Source: Sulfuritalea sp. (GTDB lineage Bacteria; Pseudomonadota; Gammaproteobacteria; Burkholderiales; Rhodocyclaceae). From it: a DNA stretch of 13,687 bases. Where the stretch lies: contig JADJQA010000063.1 of the NCBI GenBank assembly GCA_016712985.1, positions 1 to 13,687 on the forward strand. Direction: 5' to 3'. Shown here piece after piece: positions 1 to 6,534 of the stretch; position 1 is the first letter of the stretch, and the number at the start of each line of letters is the position of its first letter. The position numbers and the translations under genes were made by a program. The notes under the pieces were generated by a model. That model was given only the letters and a program-made list of their open reading frames with translations, did not search any database and was not told the DNA's origin.

Positions 1-28
1 TCTTACTGTGTTAAGTATTCCGAATCGC

Positions 29-54
29 TGCCGTTATTGAGTGCATTAACGGCA
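29..54. repeat. Perfect 8-bp inverted repeat upstream of the transposase remnant
   Basis: TGCCGTTA at 29-36 pairs with TAACGGCA at 47-54 around a 10-nt loop. It lies about 20 nt before the ATG at 74 that probably began the transposase. It could be an operator or part of an insertion-sequence end. I see no matching copy at the other end of the remnant, and no T-run follows, so a terminator is unlikely. Confidence 0.4.
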
Positions 55-73
55 ACGCACTACGGAGACTGAA

Positions 74-1560
74 ATGGAAGAGCGAGAAATTCTTGCGGTA
101 TATCGAGCATATTGGTGCTGCGGTGGGTCGCTCAGACCGACGCGAGTTGCTCACGAGCTACTGCCGAAGGCTGATGCTGCCGTTGACGTACAAGAGCGTC
201 GAGCCGCTGGCGGCTGATCTCGATCCGCTGTCGTGTCATCTCGTTGCATCAACCTTCCAGGACCACTTTTGTGGCGCAGTCGCCCTGGTCGGACGATGCG
301 GTGAAGCTTGGGTAACGGCTTTGACTGGGTGCTGCCGCGGATGGACCTTCAGGAGCGGGCACGGTATTCTGGATCCCTTGGACGATACCGGGATCTCCAA
401 ACGGGGGACGCACTCGGTGGGTGTGGCAAAAGCAGTATTGCGGGCAATTGGGGAGACCGACGCCTGCCGGGTGGCGGTCAGTCTGTCGATCGCCACAGCG
501 ACAGCCCGATCTGCCGATCGAGTACCAACTCTACCTGCCGGAATCGTGGGCCGAGGACGCGCAGCGCGCAAGAATGCAGGCGTGCCGGAGGATGTGCGCT
601 TGCCGCAAGCCGGAGATTTCGCTGGCCTCGAGGAATACCCCGAAAGCCGCCGGACTACCGGAGTGACGCATTGCGCTGGCGGACGCCGGGTATGGGGACG
701 ATACCCACTACCGCGATATGGCATCACCGGACTGCAGGAATGCACTACGCCGTGGGGATCAAGACGGGCACCAAGGTCTGGGCGCCGGGCAGCGCGTTAC
801 CGCCCAAGCCGTGGGCAGTAGCAGGGGACGAAAGCCCACGCGCCTGCAGCGCTGGGCCAGATAACCAGCCCGTGACGGTCAAGAACCTCGCGTTATCCCT
901 GCCGTCGTCCTCGGCCTGGCGCAAGACCACGTGGCGGGAGGGTACCAGCGCGTCCTTGTCCTCGCGCTTTGCCGCCGTGCTCGTACGCGCCGCAAAAAAG
1001 CATATTCAGGCATCGGTGCCGCGCGACGAAGAATGGCTGCTCATCAGGTAGCCCCAGGGCAACCGGAACCGATCAAGTATTTCCTGTCCACCTTTGTCGG
1101 CCGGACCGCGCGAGGAACTGGTGAAGGTCGTCAGTGCGCTGGCGCATCGAGCAGGTTTATCAGGAACTGAAGCAGGGTTTGGCCTCGACAACGAGGGCCA
1201 CGCAACTGGCGCGGCTTCCATCACCATGCCACGCTGTGCATTTGCGGCGTATGGCTTCCTGGTGGGTGAGCGACTGGTGCATGGCGACTCGGTCAAAAAA
1301 ACGCCTGCTTCCGCGAAAAGCCTGCCGCTTACCCGAGATTATACCGCGGCGCTCTATCGCGCGACGCAGGAAGCAGAACCAGCGGCCTGCCCGATACTTG
1401 GCAGGTCGATCATCTAACGGGGGTACGGCTCCCGTTCTTTTCTTATTTTGAACATCGCTCAGCTTGCCCGTAGCGCCCGGTGAATTTGCGTTCCAGCTAC
1501 CTGATCGCCATTTAGCTACCCGCCGAGCTACCTGCCCCATGTGCGCCGCCCAGCGATATT
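74..1560 (+). pseudogene. Decayed IS701-like transposase (DDE family), multiply frameshifted
   Basis: Fragments of one transposase follow each other in the right order but in changing frames. Near 93-230 is an N-terminal piece (RYIEHIGAAVGRSDRRELL, then KSVEPLAADLDP). Near 365-490 is an ILD..LDDTGIS region with HSVGVA, QYCGQLG and VAVSLSIA spread over two frames. At 673-717 is ALADAGYGDDTHYRD, which carries the second catalytic Asp. Near 740-1050 are HYAVGIKTGTKVWAPGSA, then SRFAAV and VPRDEEWLL. Near 1066-1175 are EPIKYFLST and LRWRIEQVYQELKQGL. Near 1240-1290 is FAAYGFLVGERLVH. This motif order is what I know from IS701-family (IS4-like) elements. At least five frame changes are needed, so no active transposase is made. 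The start (ATG 74, which itself needs a shift into the next frame) and the end are approximate. I found no convincing terminal inverted repeats or target duplication. Confidence 0.82.
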
Positions 1561-1572
1561 TGGAACGTCTGG

Positions 1573-1614
1573 AAACAAAGAACCCCGCAACGGCGGGGCT
1601 TTGTGGGGTTTTTT
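1573..1614 (-). terminator. Rho-independent terminator after zapD, possibly bidirectional
   Basis: CCCCGC at 1583-1588 and GCGGGG at 1593-1598 form a GC stem with a 4-nt loop. On the minus strand the stem is followed by TTCTTTGTTT, which suits termination of the zapD chain, whose last stop codon is about 30 nt upstream. On the plus strand an alternative stem, AACCCC (1581-1586) with GGGGTT (1605-1610), runs into TTTT, so it may also stop rightward transcripts from the transposase side. Confidence 0.7.
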
Positions 1615-1643
1615 GCGACGTTGTGAAACGTCCTGAAAAGTGC

Positions 1644-2399
1644 CTAAAGATTACATAGAGTGAGGTCAAAATTGACCGTTGATTCGACCTGTCGCGGTCG
1701 CTGATCCATTTCCGGGCGGAGGAAGCGGATGTTGATGGCGAACTTGCCGGCAGAAATCTCCGGCAGGCAGGGTTCACCCGGTTTTGTCTTCAGGCGGATC
1801 AATTGCGCGGTGCGGCCGCCCAACATGAGTTGAAAGGCGCCACGCGGAGCCTCCTGGTGCTCGGCACGCCCCGAGGCGCGCAACAGGCGCAAGACGATGG
1901 TCAGCCCATCGCGGATCGGCATCATCGGCCCGATCCAGCCGCGGATGTCCTGCTGACGCAGGGCCGGCTCGCGATGTCGCCAGAAGTGATAGGCCGGCAG
2001 GTCGAACTCGCAGACCCCACCTGGAATCGCGACGCGGTTCTTGATCGTCATCAGCCATTCGCTTTCGCGCAGATAATGGCCGATCTTTCCGTGCATGCCG
2101 AGCAGCAGCGCACTGGCCTGCTCGATTTCGTAGAGTGCGCCGGAGAGGGCATTCTCGGAAATTTCGGGATTGTTGCGGAAGGAGAGCAGTATCTGGCGCT
2201 GACGCTCGAGCTCCTGCACCAGGTCGAATTTCAGGTCGGCGCGGCCGGCGACCTCGAGAATCTCGAACATCGTCACGAGCGCGACATGGTGCTCCATGGC
2301 GCCTTCCGCGGCAGCGAAATGCGTGACCTTGTCAAACAGATCCTCAAGCCGCAACAGCGTCCGAACGCGCTCGCTGAGTGGGTATTCGTATGTGATCAC
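1644..2399 (-). CDS. zapD: Cell division protein ZapD
   Basis: ZapD binds FtsZ in the cytoplasm and cross-links its protofilaments, stabilising the division ring. The 251-residue product has the expected family length. It opens like family members, with a YEYPLSERVRTLLRLEDLF stretch at residues 4-22, followed by a long helical region and a beta-rich C-terminal half that contains GVCEFDLPAYHFW and the usual C-terminal FDLTLC. The start is a GTG at 2397-2399. It is chosen because homologues begin at this point and no ATG lies in frame just upstream. I see no strong ribosome binding site, so translation may depend on coaE, whose stop is 43 nt upstream. In many betaproteobacteria yacG follows zapD. 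Here a terminator and a transposase remnant follow instead. Family assignment is confident; the start codon slightly less so. Confidence 0.93.
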   Translation of the reverse strand: MITYEYPLSERVRTLLRLEDLFDKVTHFAAAEGAMEHHVALVTMFEILEVAGRADLKFDLVQELERQRQILLSFRNNPEISENALSGALYEIEQASALLLGMHGKIGHYLRESEWLMTIKNRVAIPGGVCEFDLPAYHFWRHREPALRQQDIRGWIGPMMPIRDGLTIVLRLLRASGRAEHQEAPRGAFQLMLGGRTAQLIRLKTKPGEPCLPEISAGKFAINIRFLRPEMDQRPRQVESTVNFDLTLCNL

Positions 2400-2442
2400 A
2401 CGCCCGCCAAATGGAGAAAATGTCGAGACAAGGTATTGTAAT

Positions 2443-3069
2443 TTAGTACAAAACCCGGCCCTCGGGGTGGGAATATGTCAAATATTCCCGATGCAGACGT
2501 TCTATGCGCGGCGGCAAGTCAGCGAGCGCCCCGTCATTTTCAATGACATCGTCGGCCACTGCCAGACGGTCGGCACGCGTTGCCTGCGCCGCCAGCATGC
2601 GTTGAATCTCGCCACTGGAAAGTCCGTTGCGACGCATGACGCGGGCCACCTGGGTTGTCTCGGCGCAATCCACCACGGCAATCCTGTTCACGCGTTTGCG
2701 ATAGTCACCGGATTCGACCAACAGCGGCACCATCAGAATCGCATAGGGCGAGCTGGCCGAGCTGGCGAGGAGCTGACGCTCGCCCTCGTCGCGAATCATC
2801 GGATGCAGGATGGCTTCCAGGCGCTTGCGGACTGCCGGGTCGGCGAAGACCCTGGTTCGCATGACGGCCCGGTCAAGGGCGCCGTCGACGCTCGCCACAG
2901 CATCGCCGAATTCGGCGCGAATGGCCGGCATGGCCGCTCCGCCGGCGACGGTGAGGGCATGGGCGATTGCATCGGTGTCGATTACCGCGATGCCATGTTG
3001 GGCGAACAGGTCGGCGACGGCGCTCTTGCCGCTGCCAATCCCGCCGGTGAGTCCGACGACATAGCTCAT
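2443..3069 (-). CDS. coaE: Dephospho-CoA kinase CoaE
   Basis: CoaE phosphorylates the 3'-hydroxyl of dephospho-CoA with ATP, the last step of coenzyme A synthesis, in the cytoplasm. With the start chosen here the product has 208 residues, normal for the family. The P-loop GGIGSGKS is at residues 9-16, the DTD motif typical of CoaE is at 31-33, and the lid-type region RRNGLSSGEIQRML leads into the late motif ADDVIENDG. The chosen ATG (3067-3069) gives a 4-nt ATGA overlap with the preceding SPOR gene, and homologues begin M-S-Y-V-V-G-L at this point. A second in-frame ATG at 3076-3078 would add three residues and cannot be excluded. It is co-transcribed with zapD. Betaproteobacterial coaE often follows pilD; here it follows a SPOR gene. 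Confidence 0.95.
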   Translation of the reverse strand: MSYVVGLTGGIGSGKSAVADLFAQHGIAVIDTDAIAHALTVAGGAAMPAIRAEFGDAVASVDGALDRAVMRTRVFADPAVRKRLEAILHPMIRDEGERQLLASSASSPYAILMVPLLVESGDYRKRVNRIAVVDCAETTQVARVMRRNGLSSGEIQRMLAAQATRADRLAVADDVIENDGALADLPPRIERLHREYLTYSHPEGRVLY

Positions 3070-3710
3070 GATGCGCATTCGCCGATGGTGGCGTCGGCAA
3101 AGGGCGCGATGAGTTTCGGCAGTTGCTGGAGCAGTTTCGACGTAGCGGCGCGGGTCTCGACACGGGCTTTCAGGGCGGGTTGTTCGCGGGTATCCACGCG
3201 CGCCGACTTGATACCGCGACTCGCCAGGTTCTGAAGAAACGCACGCGCGGCTGTTTCGCTCGGAAAACTGCCAAGGACGAATTCATGGCGGCCGTCTTGC
3301 AGTGCAACGACAGTGTGTCCCTCGAAACCAAGGCGCGTCAGCTCCGCGGCCTTGTTGTCGGCCGCCGCCTTGTTGGCCAGATCATTGATGACAACCAGGT
3401 GCAGTGGCGGCTCCGCGATCGGCGAAACTCTTGCCTCTCCTCCGGCGGCTTCCAGGGCGGTTCTGAGTACTTCGGCTTCGGCCAGACTCAGGCCGTCGAT
3501 GACACGGCAGGCCTGGTCGTCGCGCTTTACTGCCGGCGCCGGTGCCACGGCCGGGGCGGGACCCACAATGCGCAGCTTCTCGGGGTGCAGTTGCTGCTCG
3601 AGTCGCTGAGGTTCGTGGCTATCGTCGGGCTCGCCCAAATAGCCCTGCGTCCACGCAAACAACAGCAGATTGGCAAGCACCAGCAGGAAGAAGATCAGGC
3701 GAACAGCCAC
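3066..3710 (-). CDS. Membrane-anchored SPOR-domain protein
   Basis: About 214 residues. A single N-terminal membrane segment (roughly residues 4-22, RLIFFLLVLANLLLFAW) is followed by a Pro/Ala-rich linker and a C-terminal region. That region includes a SPOR-like stretch around residues 125-190 (HEFVLGSFPSETAARAFLQ). SPOR domains bind denuded glycan strands of septal peptidoglycan, so the protein probably sits in the inner membrane with its domain in the periplasm. In related bacteria such proteins often lie beside coaX (pantothenate kinase); here the neighbour is another CoA gene, coaE, which it overlaps by an ATGA. The only usual start codon before the membrane segment is a GTG at 3708-3710, without a clear ribosome binding site. 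The frame stays open upstream to the speD stop, and an out-of-frame ATG overlaps that stop, so the true N-terminus may be longer and the gene may carry a small indel. Confidence 0.8.
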   Translation of the reverse strand: MAVRLIFFLLVLANLLLFAWTQGYLGEPDDSHEPQRLEQQLHPEKLRIVGPAPAVAPAPAVKRDDQACRVIDGLSLAEAEVLRTALEAAGGEARVSPIAEPPLHLVVINDLANKAAADNKAAELTRLGFEGHTVVALQDGRHEFVLGSFPSETAARAFLQNLASRGIKSARVDTREQPALKARVETRAATSKLLQQLPKLIAPFADATIGECAS

Positions 3711-3770
3711 GTCACCCAGCCTGGCAGTCTGTGGAGTTTTGGCGTCCGTGGAGACCGCTGCGGGTCTGGC

Positions 3771-4184
3771 TCATGGTTGCCCTTCTGAAAGGATCGCGAT
3801 ATCGCCGGAGCGAGGAACATCCGCATCGATCCCGCCGCGAAACACATCGCGCCGGATTGCGCGCTTTGGCTTGAATTCGGCGCGCAGGGCGCCGTAGGCA
3901 GTCTCCGCGGCAGCGCGATTATCCTGGCTGTGGTTGCAGACGTAAAGGTCGAGTGTCACCGAGTCGAGCTCCGGCCAGGTGTGAACGGCGAGGTGCGATT
4001 CCGCCAGCACCAGGGCACCGGTGGCCCCGGCCGCGGCGAACTGATGGAAGGCTTCCGCGACCACCGCCAAGCCGGCTGCCGCGCAGCTACGACGACACAG
4101 CGAGGCCAGCATGCCCGCGTCGAGCAGCAGGCGGCGTTCGCCTTCGCAGGCGTGAAAATCGGCAAGAATGTGCAGGCCGTTCAT
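3771..4184 (-). CDS. speD: S-adenosylmethionine decarboxylase proenzyme (prokaryotic type)
   Basis: The enzyme removes the carboxyl group of S-adenosylmethionine to give decarboxylated AdoMet, the aminopropyl donor for spermidine synthesis. It is a cytoplasmic proenzyme that cleaves itself to form a pyruvoyl cofactor. The 137-residue product contains ESHLAVHTWPE at residues 62-72. Ser63 is the expected pyruvoyl precursor, cleaved after Glu62. His68 and Cys83 match the processing and proton-donor residues of the Thermotoga-type enzyme at the same numbers. The ATG at 4182-4184 is chosen because it starts the conserved M-N-G-L-H-I-L-A-D-F and forms an ATGA overlap with the upstream FAD enzyme gene; the frame is open further upstream but without family similarity. 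The partner aminopropyltransferase gene is about 4 kb upstream in the same orientation, beyond the interrupting segment. Confidence 0.95.
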   Translation of the reverse strand: MNGLHILADFHACEGERRLLLDAGMLASLCRRSCAAAGLAVVAEAFHQFAAAGATGALVLAESHLAVHTWPELDSVTLDLYVCNHSQDNRAAAETAYGALRAEFKPKRAIRRDVFRGGIDADVPRSGDIAILSEGQP

Positions 4185-5800
4185 AAGGATGACGCATAGG
4201 ATACGCCGAGCCGCGTCAGCGTGCGCTCGGCGGCCAGCACGCCGCGAAAATTTGCTTCCTCGAACAGAGACAGGCCGGAAACATCGGCATGCGCAAACTG
4301 GATACCAGCCCTGCCTGATTCGAAGCTGCCGCGCCCGCCGCTCCACAGACGACCGGGCAGCGGGCGGATCATGGCGTGAGCGTGGCGATGGATGTCCACT
4401 CGGGTCGCCAGTTCGCGAATTTCGGGATGCGGCCGCGACAGGTCGGCCAGCGCTTCCTCGGCCCATGCATCGCGGCCCTGCAGAAGTTTTCCAGGGGATG
4501 AACCGGGCCGGCTCCGGTGGGGCGTCGATTCTTCATGCAGTGCCCGATACCAGGTGATCACGGTCGGACCGGGTGCGTAGCGCAGTTGCTGATGGGTGGC
4601 CACCACGTAACCCAGCGCCGGACTGTCATGCAGCACATTGTCCCAGGCCAGCGGATGGCCGGCACGCGTTTGCGGTGCTGCTGCAAGCGTCAGGTTCACC
4701 ACGATCCATGGTGCATGCTCGGCGCCCTTGATGGCGGCCAGCCATTCCCGCCGCGGCGCGGCGAACACATGCGGGATCAGGAACAGCGGCGCGGCCCAGA
4801 TCAGTTCCCTGCAGACGACGCGGATGCTGCGGCCCTCCGCGGCAAGGTAGACATCGCAGATGATTTCCTTCCTGCCTTGCTCGACGCGAAACACCAGCGC
4901 GTTCGGCTGGATCCGCCCCGTGGCCGTCCGCGCCAGACCGCGTGCCAGCCAGGCGTTGCCTTCCGGCGCGGTGAGCACCTGCCCTTCGCCATCGCGGCAG
5001 GCGAAGTAGTGCAGCCCGGCCCAGGCCGAGGTTTGCGCCGCACTCGTGCCGTAGTCGTCCCGGCAGGCGTAGTCGGCAAGCCAGTGGAGACCCGGGGCGG
5101 TGTAGCCTTCGCGCAGCAGCCAGTCGCGCAGCGTGATCCGGTCCAGCGCCAGGAATTCCGCCTCGCGACTGGACAGCGCCAGCGGCAGGGCGAAGGCGCG
5201 CCGGCCAGCGGCGTCGCGCCGGCGGCGCAGTTCGGCTACGGAGTCCTGAAAGCGGGTGTATTGCGCGCGCTCCGCTTTCGGTATGCCGAGTGTCGGCCAC
5301 AATCCATCCTGCCAATAGCCGTTGATATAGAGCCGCTCCTGCGGCGCATGACAGAGATATTTCTCGTCGTACGCTGGATGCGCGGCGTCCGGGTCGCCCC
5401 GCAGCACGCCGAGTTCGGCCAGCAAAGCTCGCGTGGCGCGTGCTTCGCGGGGAGGCAGCGGCAGGTAATGGGCGCCCAGCGGATGGGCCGCAACCTCGTT
5501 TCTCCCGGCGCGTGAATTGCCGCCGGCTTCGCTCTCCAGTTCGAGCAGAAGGAAATCGTCGCAACCGGAGCGCGCCAGTTTCCACGCCGCCGAAAGCCCG
5601 CCGATGCCGCCGCCGACAATCGCCACCGTGGCACGGCGGGTTTCGCCGGGCGCGGGAAGGTCGCGCTGGCGCAGGCGATGACCGAGCGTGTCATTGGCGC
5701 CCGAAAGTGTTCCCGGCGGCAGGGACGGCGTAGCGCTGGAACCACAGGCCGCCAGCAGGCCGGTGGCCGAAACGCCTGCTAGAAATTCGCGGCGACGCAT
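4181..5800 (-). CDS. Exported FAD-dependent oxidoreductase, amine-oxidase-like, with Tat/lipoprotein signal
   Basis: Predicted 539 residues. The N-terminus has a twin-arginine-type motif (RRREFL, residues 2-7), a short hydrophobic run and a lipobox L-A-A-C ending at Cys19, suggesting Tat export as a lipoprotein. A Rossmann dinucleotide site follows: VAIVGGGIGG with glycines at 63, 65 and 68, and the ribose-binding acid Glu87 in LLLELESEAGG. The C-terminal region (about 500-530, FAHADVSG...EEANFRGVLAAERT) resembles the FAD-contacting end of flavin amine oxidases, so a polyamine or other amine is a reasonable substrate guess, supported by the overlap with speD; the substrate is not proven. The start is the ATG at 5798-5800, just before the signal sequence. 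An upstream ATG at 5846-5848 and a TTG at 5918-5920 are less likely because they would bury the signal. The flavin would be loaded before export, consistent with Tat use. Confidence 0.82.
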   Translation of the reverse strand: MRRREFLAGVSATGLLAACGSSATPSLPPGTLSGANDTLGHRLRQRDLPAPGETRRATVAIVGGGIGGLSAAWKLARSGCDDFLLLELESEAGGNSRAGRNEVAAHPLGAHYLPLPPREARATRALLAELGVLRGDPDAAHPAYDEKYLCHAPQERLYINGYWQDGLWPTLGIPKAERAQYTRFQDSVAELRRRRDAAGRRAFALPLALSSREAEFLALDRITLRDWLLREGYTAPGLHWLADYACRDDYGTSAAQTSAWAGLHYFACRDGEGQVLTAPEGNAWLARGLARTATGRIQPNALVFRVEQGRKEIICDVYLAAEGRSIRVVCRELIWAAPLFLIPHVFAAPRREWLAAIKGAEHAPWIVVNLTLAAAPQTRAGHPLAWDNVLHDSPALGYVVATHQQLRYAPGPTVITWYRALHEESTPHRSRPGSSPGKLLQGRDAWAEEALADLSRPHPEIRELATRVDIHRHAHAMIRPLPGRLWSGGRGSFESGRAGIQFAHADVSGLSLFEEANFRGVLAAERTLTRLGVSYASSL

Positions 5801-5909
5801 GGATTCTGGCCTACTGCTGTCATTGCCCTGCCCGCTGCAAGCGGTCATCAGAATACCTGGGAGCGCTTCCCCTCGGCGGCGAATTGCCTGACGTTCCCCC
5901 GCTTGAGTT

Positions 5910-6152
5910 TCACGCTGCAAGCAGGGGCGTTATCGGGATTACTCTTTCACATGCCATCTCGGCGCCGCAGGCAATGGCGGCACGAATGTCATCGGAACTC
6001 GACTGCGGATAGTCCGCCAACAACTCTGCCTCGGTTTCGCGATCAGCGATGCGGTCGAGGAGCAGGGATACCCCTGGACGGGTTCCCCGGATGCAGGGTT
6101 TTCCGATGCAGACCTTGGGATCGATGCTGATGCGTTTCAGTAATGGGTGCAT
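5910..6152 (-). CDS. DUF433 domain protein, small putative antitoxin-like protein
   Basis: 80 residues. Nearly the whole protein is a DUF433 domain: RISIDPKVCIGKPCIRGTR at residues 7-25, then a helical part with LLADYPQSSSDDIRAAIACGAE. DUF433 proteins are small helix-turn-helix-like proteins often paired with a PIN-like DUF5615 toxin gene. I see no such partner directly downstream, where only about 110 nt separate this gene from the FAD enzyme, nor upstream, so this looks like an orphan or a relic. The ATG at 6150-6152 is preceded by AAGGA at a good distance, so it is probably translated. It lies 66 nt downstream of the truncated spermidine-synthase tail and may have arrived with it. A regulatory role for the next genes is conceivable but unsupported. 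Confidence 0.8.
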   Translation of the reverse strand: MHPLLKRISIDPKVCIGKPCIRGTRPGVSLLLDRIADRETEAELLADYPQSSSDDIRAAIACGAEMACERVIPITPLLAA

Positions 6153-6534
6153 GGCAGTTCCTTGCGCGTGACGAGAGCCATGATGCCATGGGGCGGGGAA
6201 ACCTGCACCGTTTTTGCGTCAGCGAGCCTGCGCCCTGCCCCACTCGCGCTCGAACACCCGTACCATTGACTGCTTGCCGAGGCGGTTGGCTTCGGCGGAA
6301 ACGCGGGCCATGTCGGTTGGACGAAGATCTGCGATGCCGCTCGGGATCGCGGTCCCATCGCCACAGCGGTCGCCTCCGATTCAGCAAGGGCGGCGAGATC
6401 TCCCGCGATCGCGCGATGACGAGGCATCAAGGCCTTGGTGCGCAAGCGCTCTCGCGAGTTTCAAAGCGCCCGCGACACGTGAGCTCCTGGTTCTGCGAGA
6501 ATCGACAAGCAAATGCTTCCCTGCGGAGATCAAG
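6153..6534. other. Gene-poor gap between DUF433 and the CorA-like gene
   Basis: This stretch holds the minus-strand spermidine-synthase tail remnant (6219-6317) and otherwise nothing I can assign. Several frames are open across it, as expected at high GC, but none shows a recognisable protein. Promoters for the divergent DUF433 and CorA-like genes should lie here; I could not identify a convincing pair of boxes. Confidence 0.5.
6219..6317 (-). pseudogene. 3'-end remnant of a second membrane spermidine synthase gene
   Basis: On the minus strand this stretch encodes a C-terminal tail starting T-D-M-A-R-V, including FEREWGR, and ending at an in-frame TGA (6219-6221). It aligns without gaps over 96 bp (6219-6314) with the last 96 bp of the intact spermidine synthase gene (8232-8327): about 74 of 96 bases and 21 of 31 residues agree by my hand count. 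Further upstream the similarity stops and the frame soon meets a stop codon, so only the tail survives. Many differences fall in third codon positions, so the copies diverged under selection before this one was lost. It is not a recent tandem duplicate. Confidence 0.85.

Noticed and set aside
5846..5915. 22-codon frame starting GTG overlapping the DUF433 stop, as a possible shrunken toxin partner
   Set aside because: It is too short, has no similarity I recognise to PIN-like toxins, and overlaps the leader of the FAD enzyme gene.
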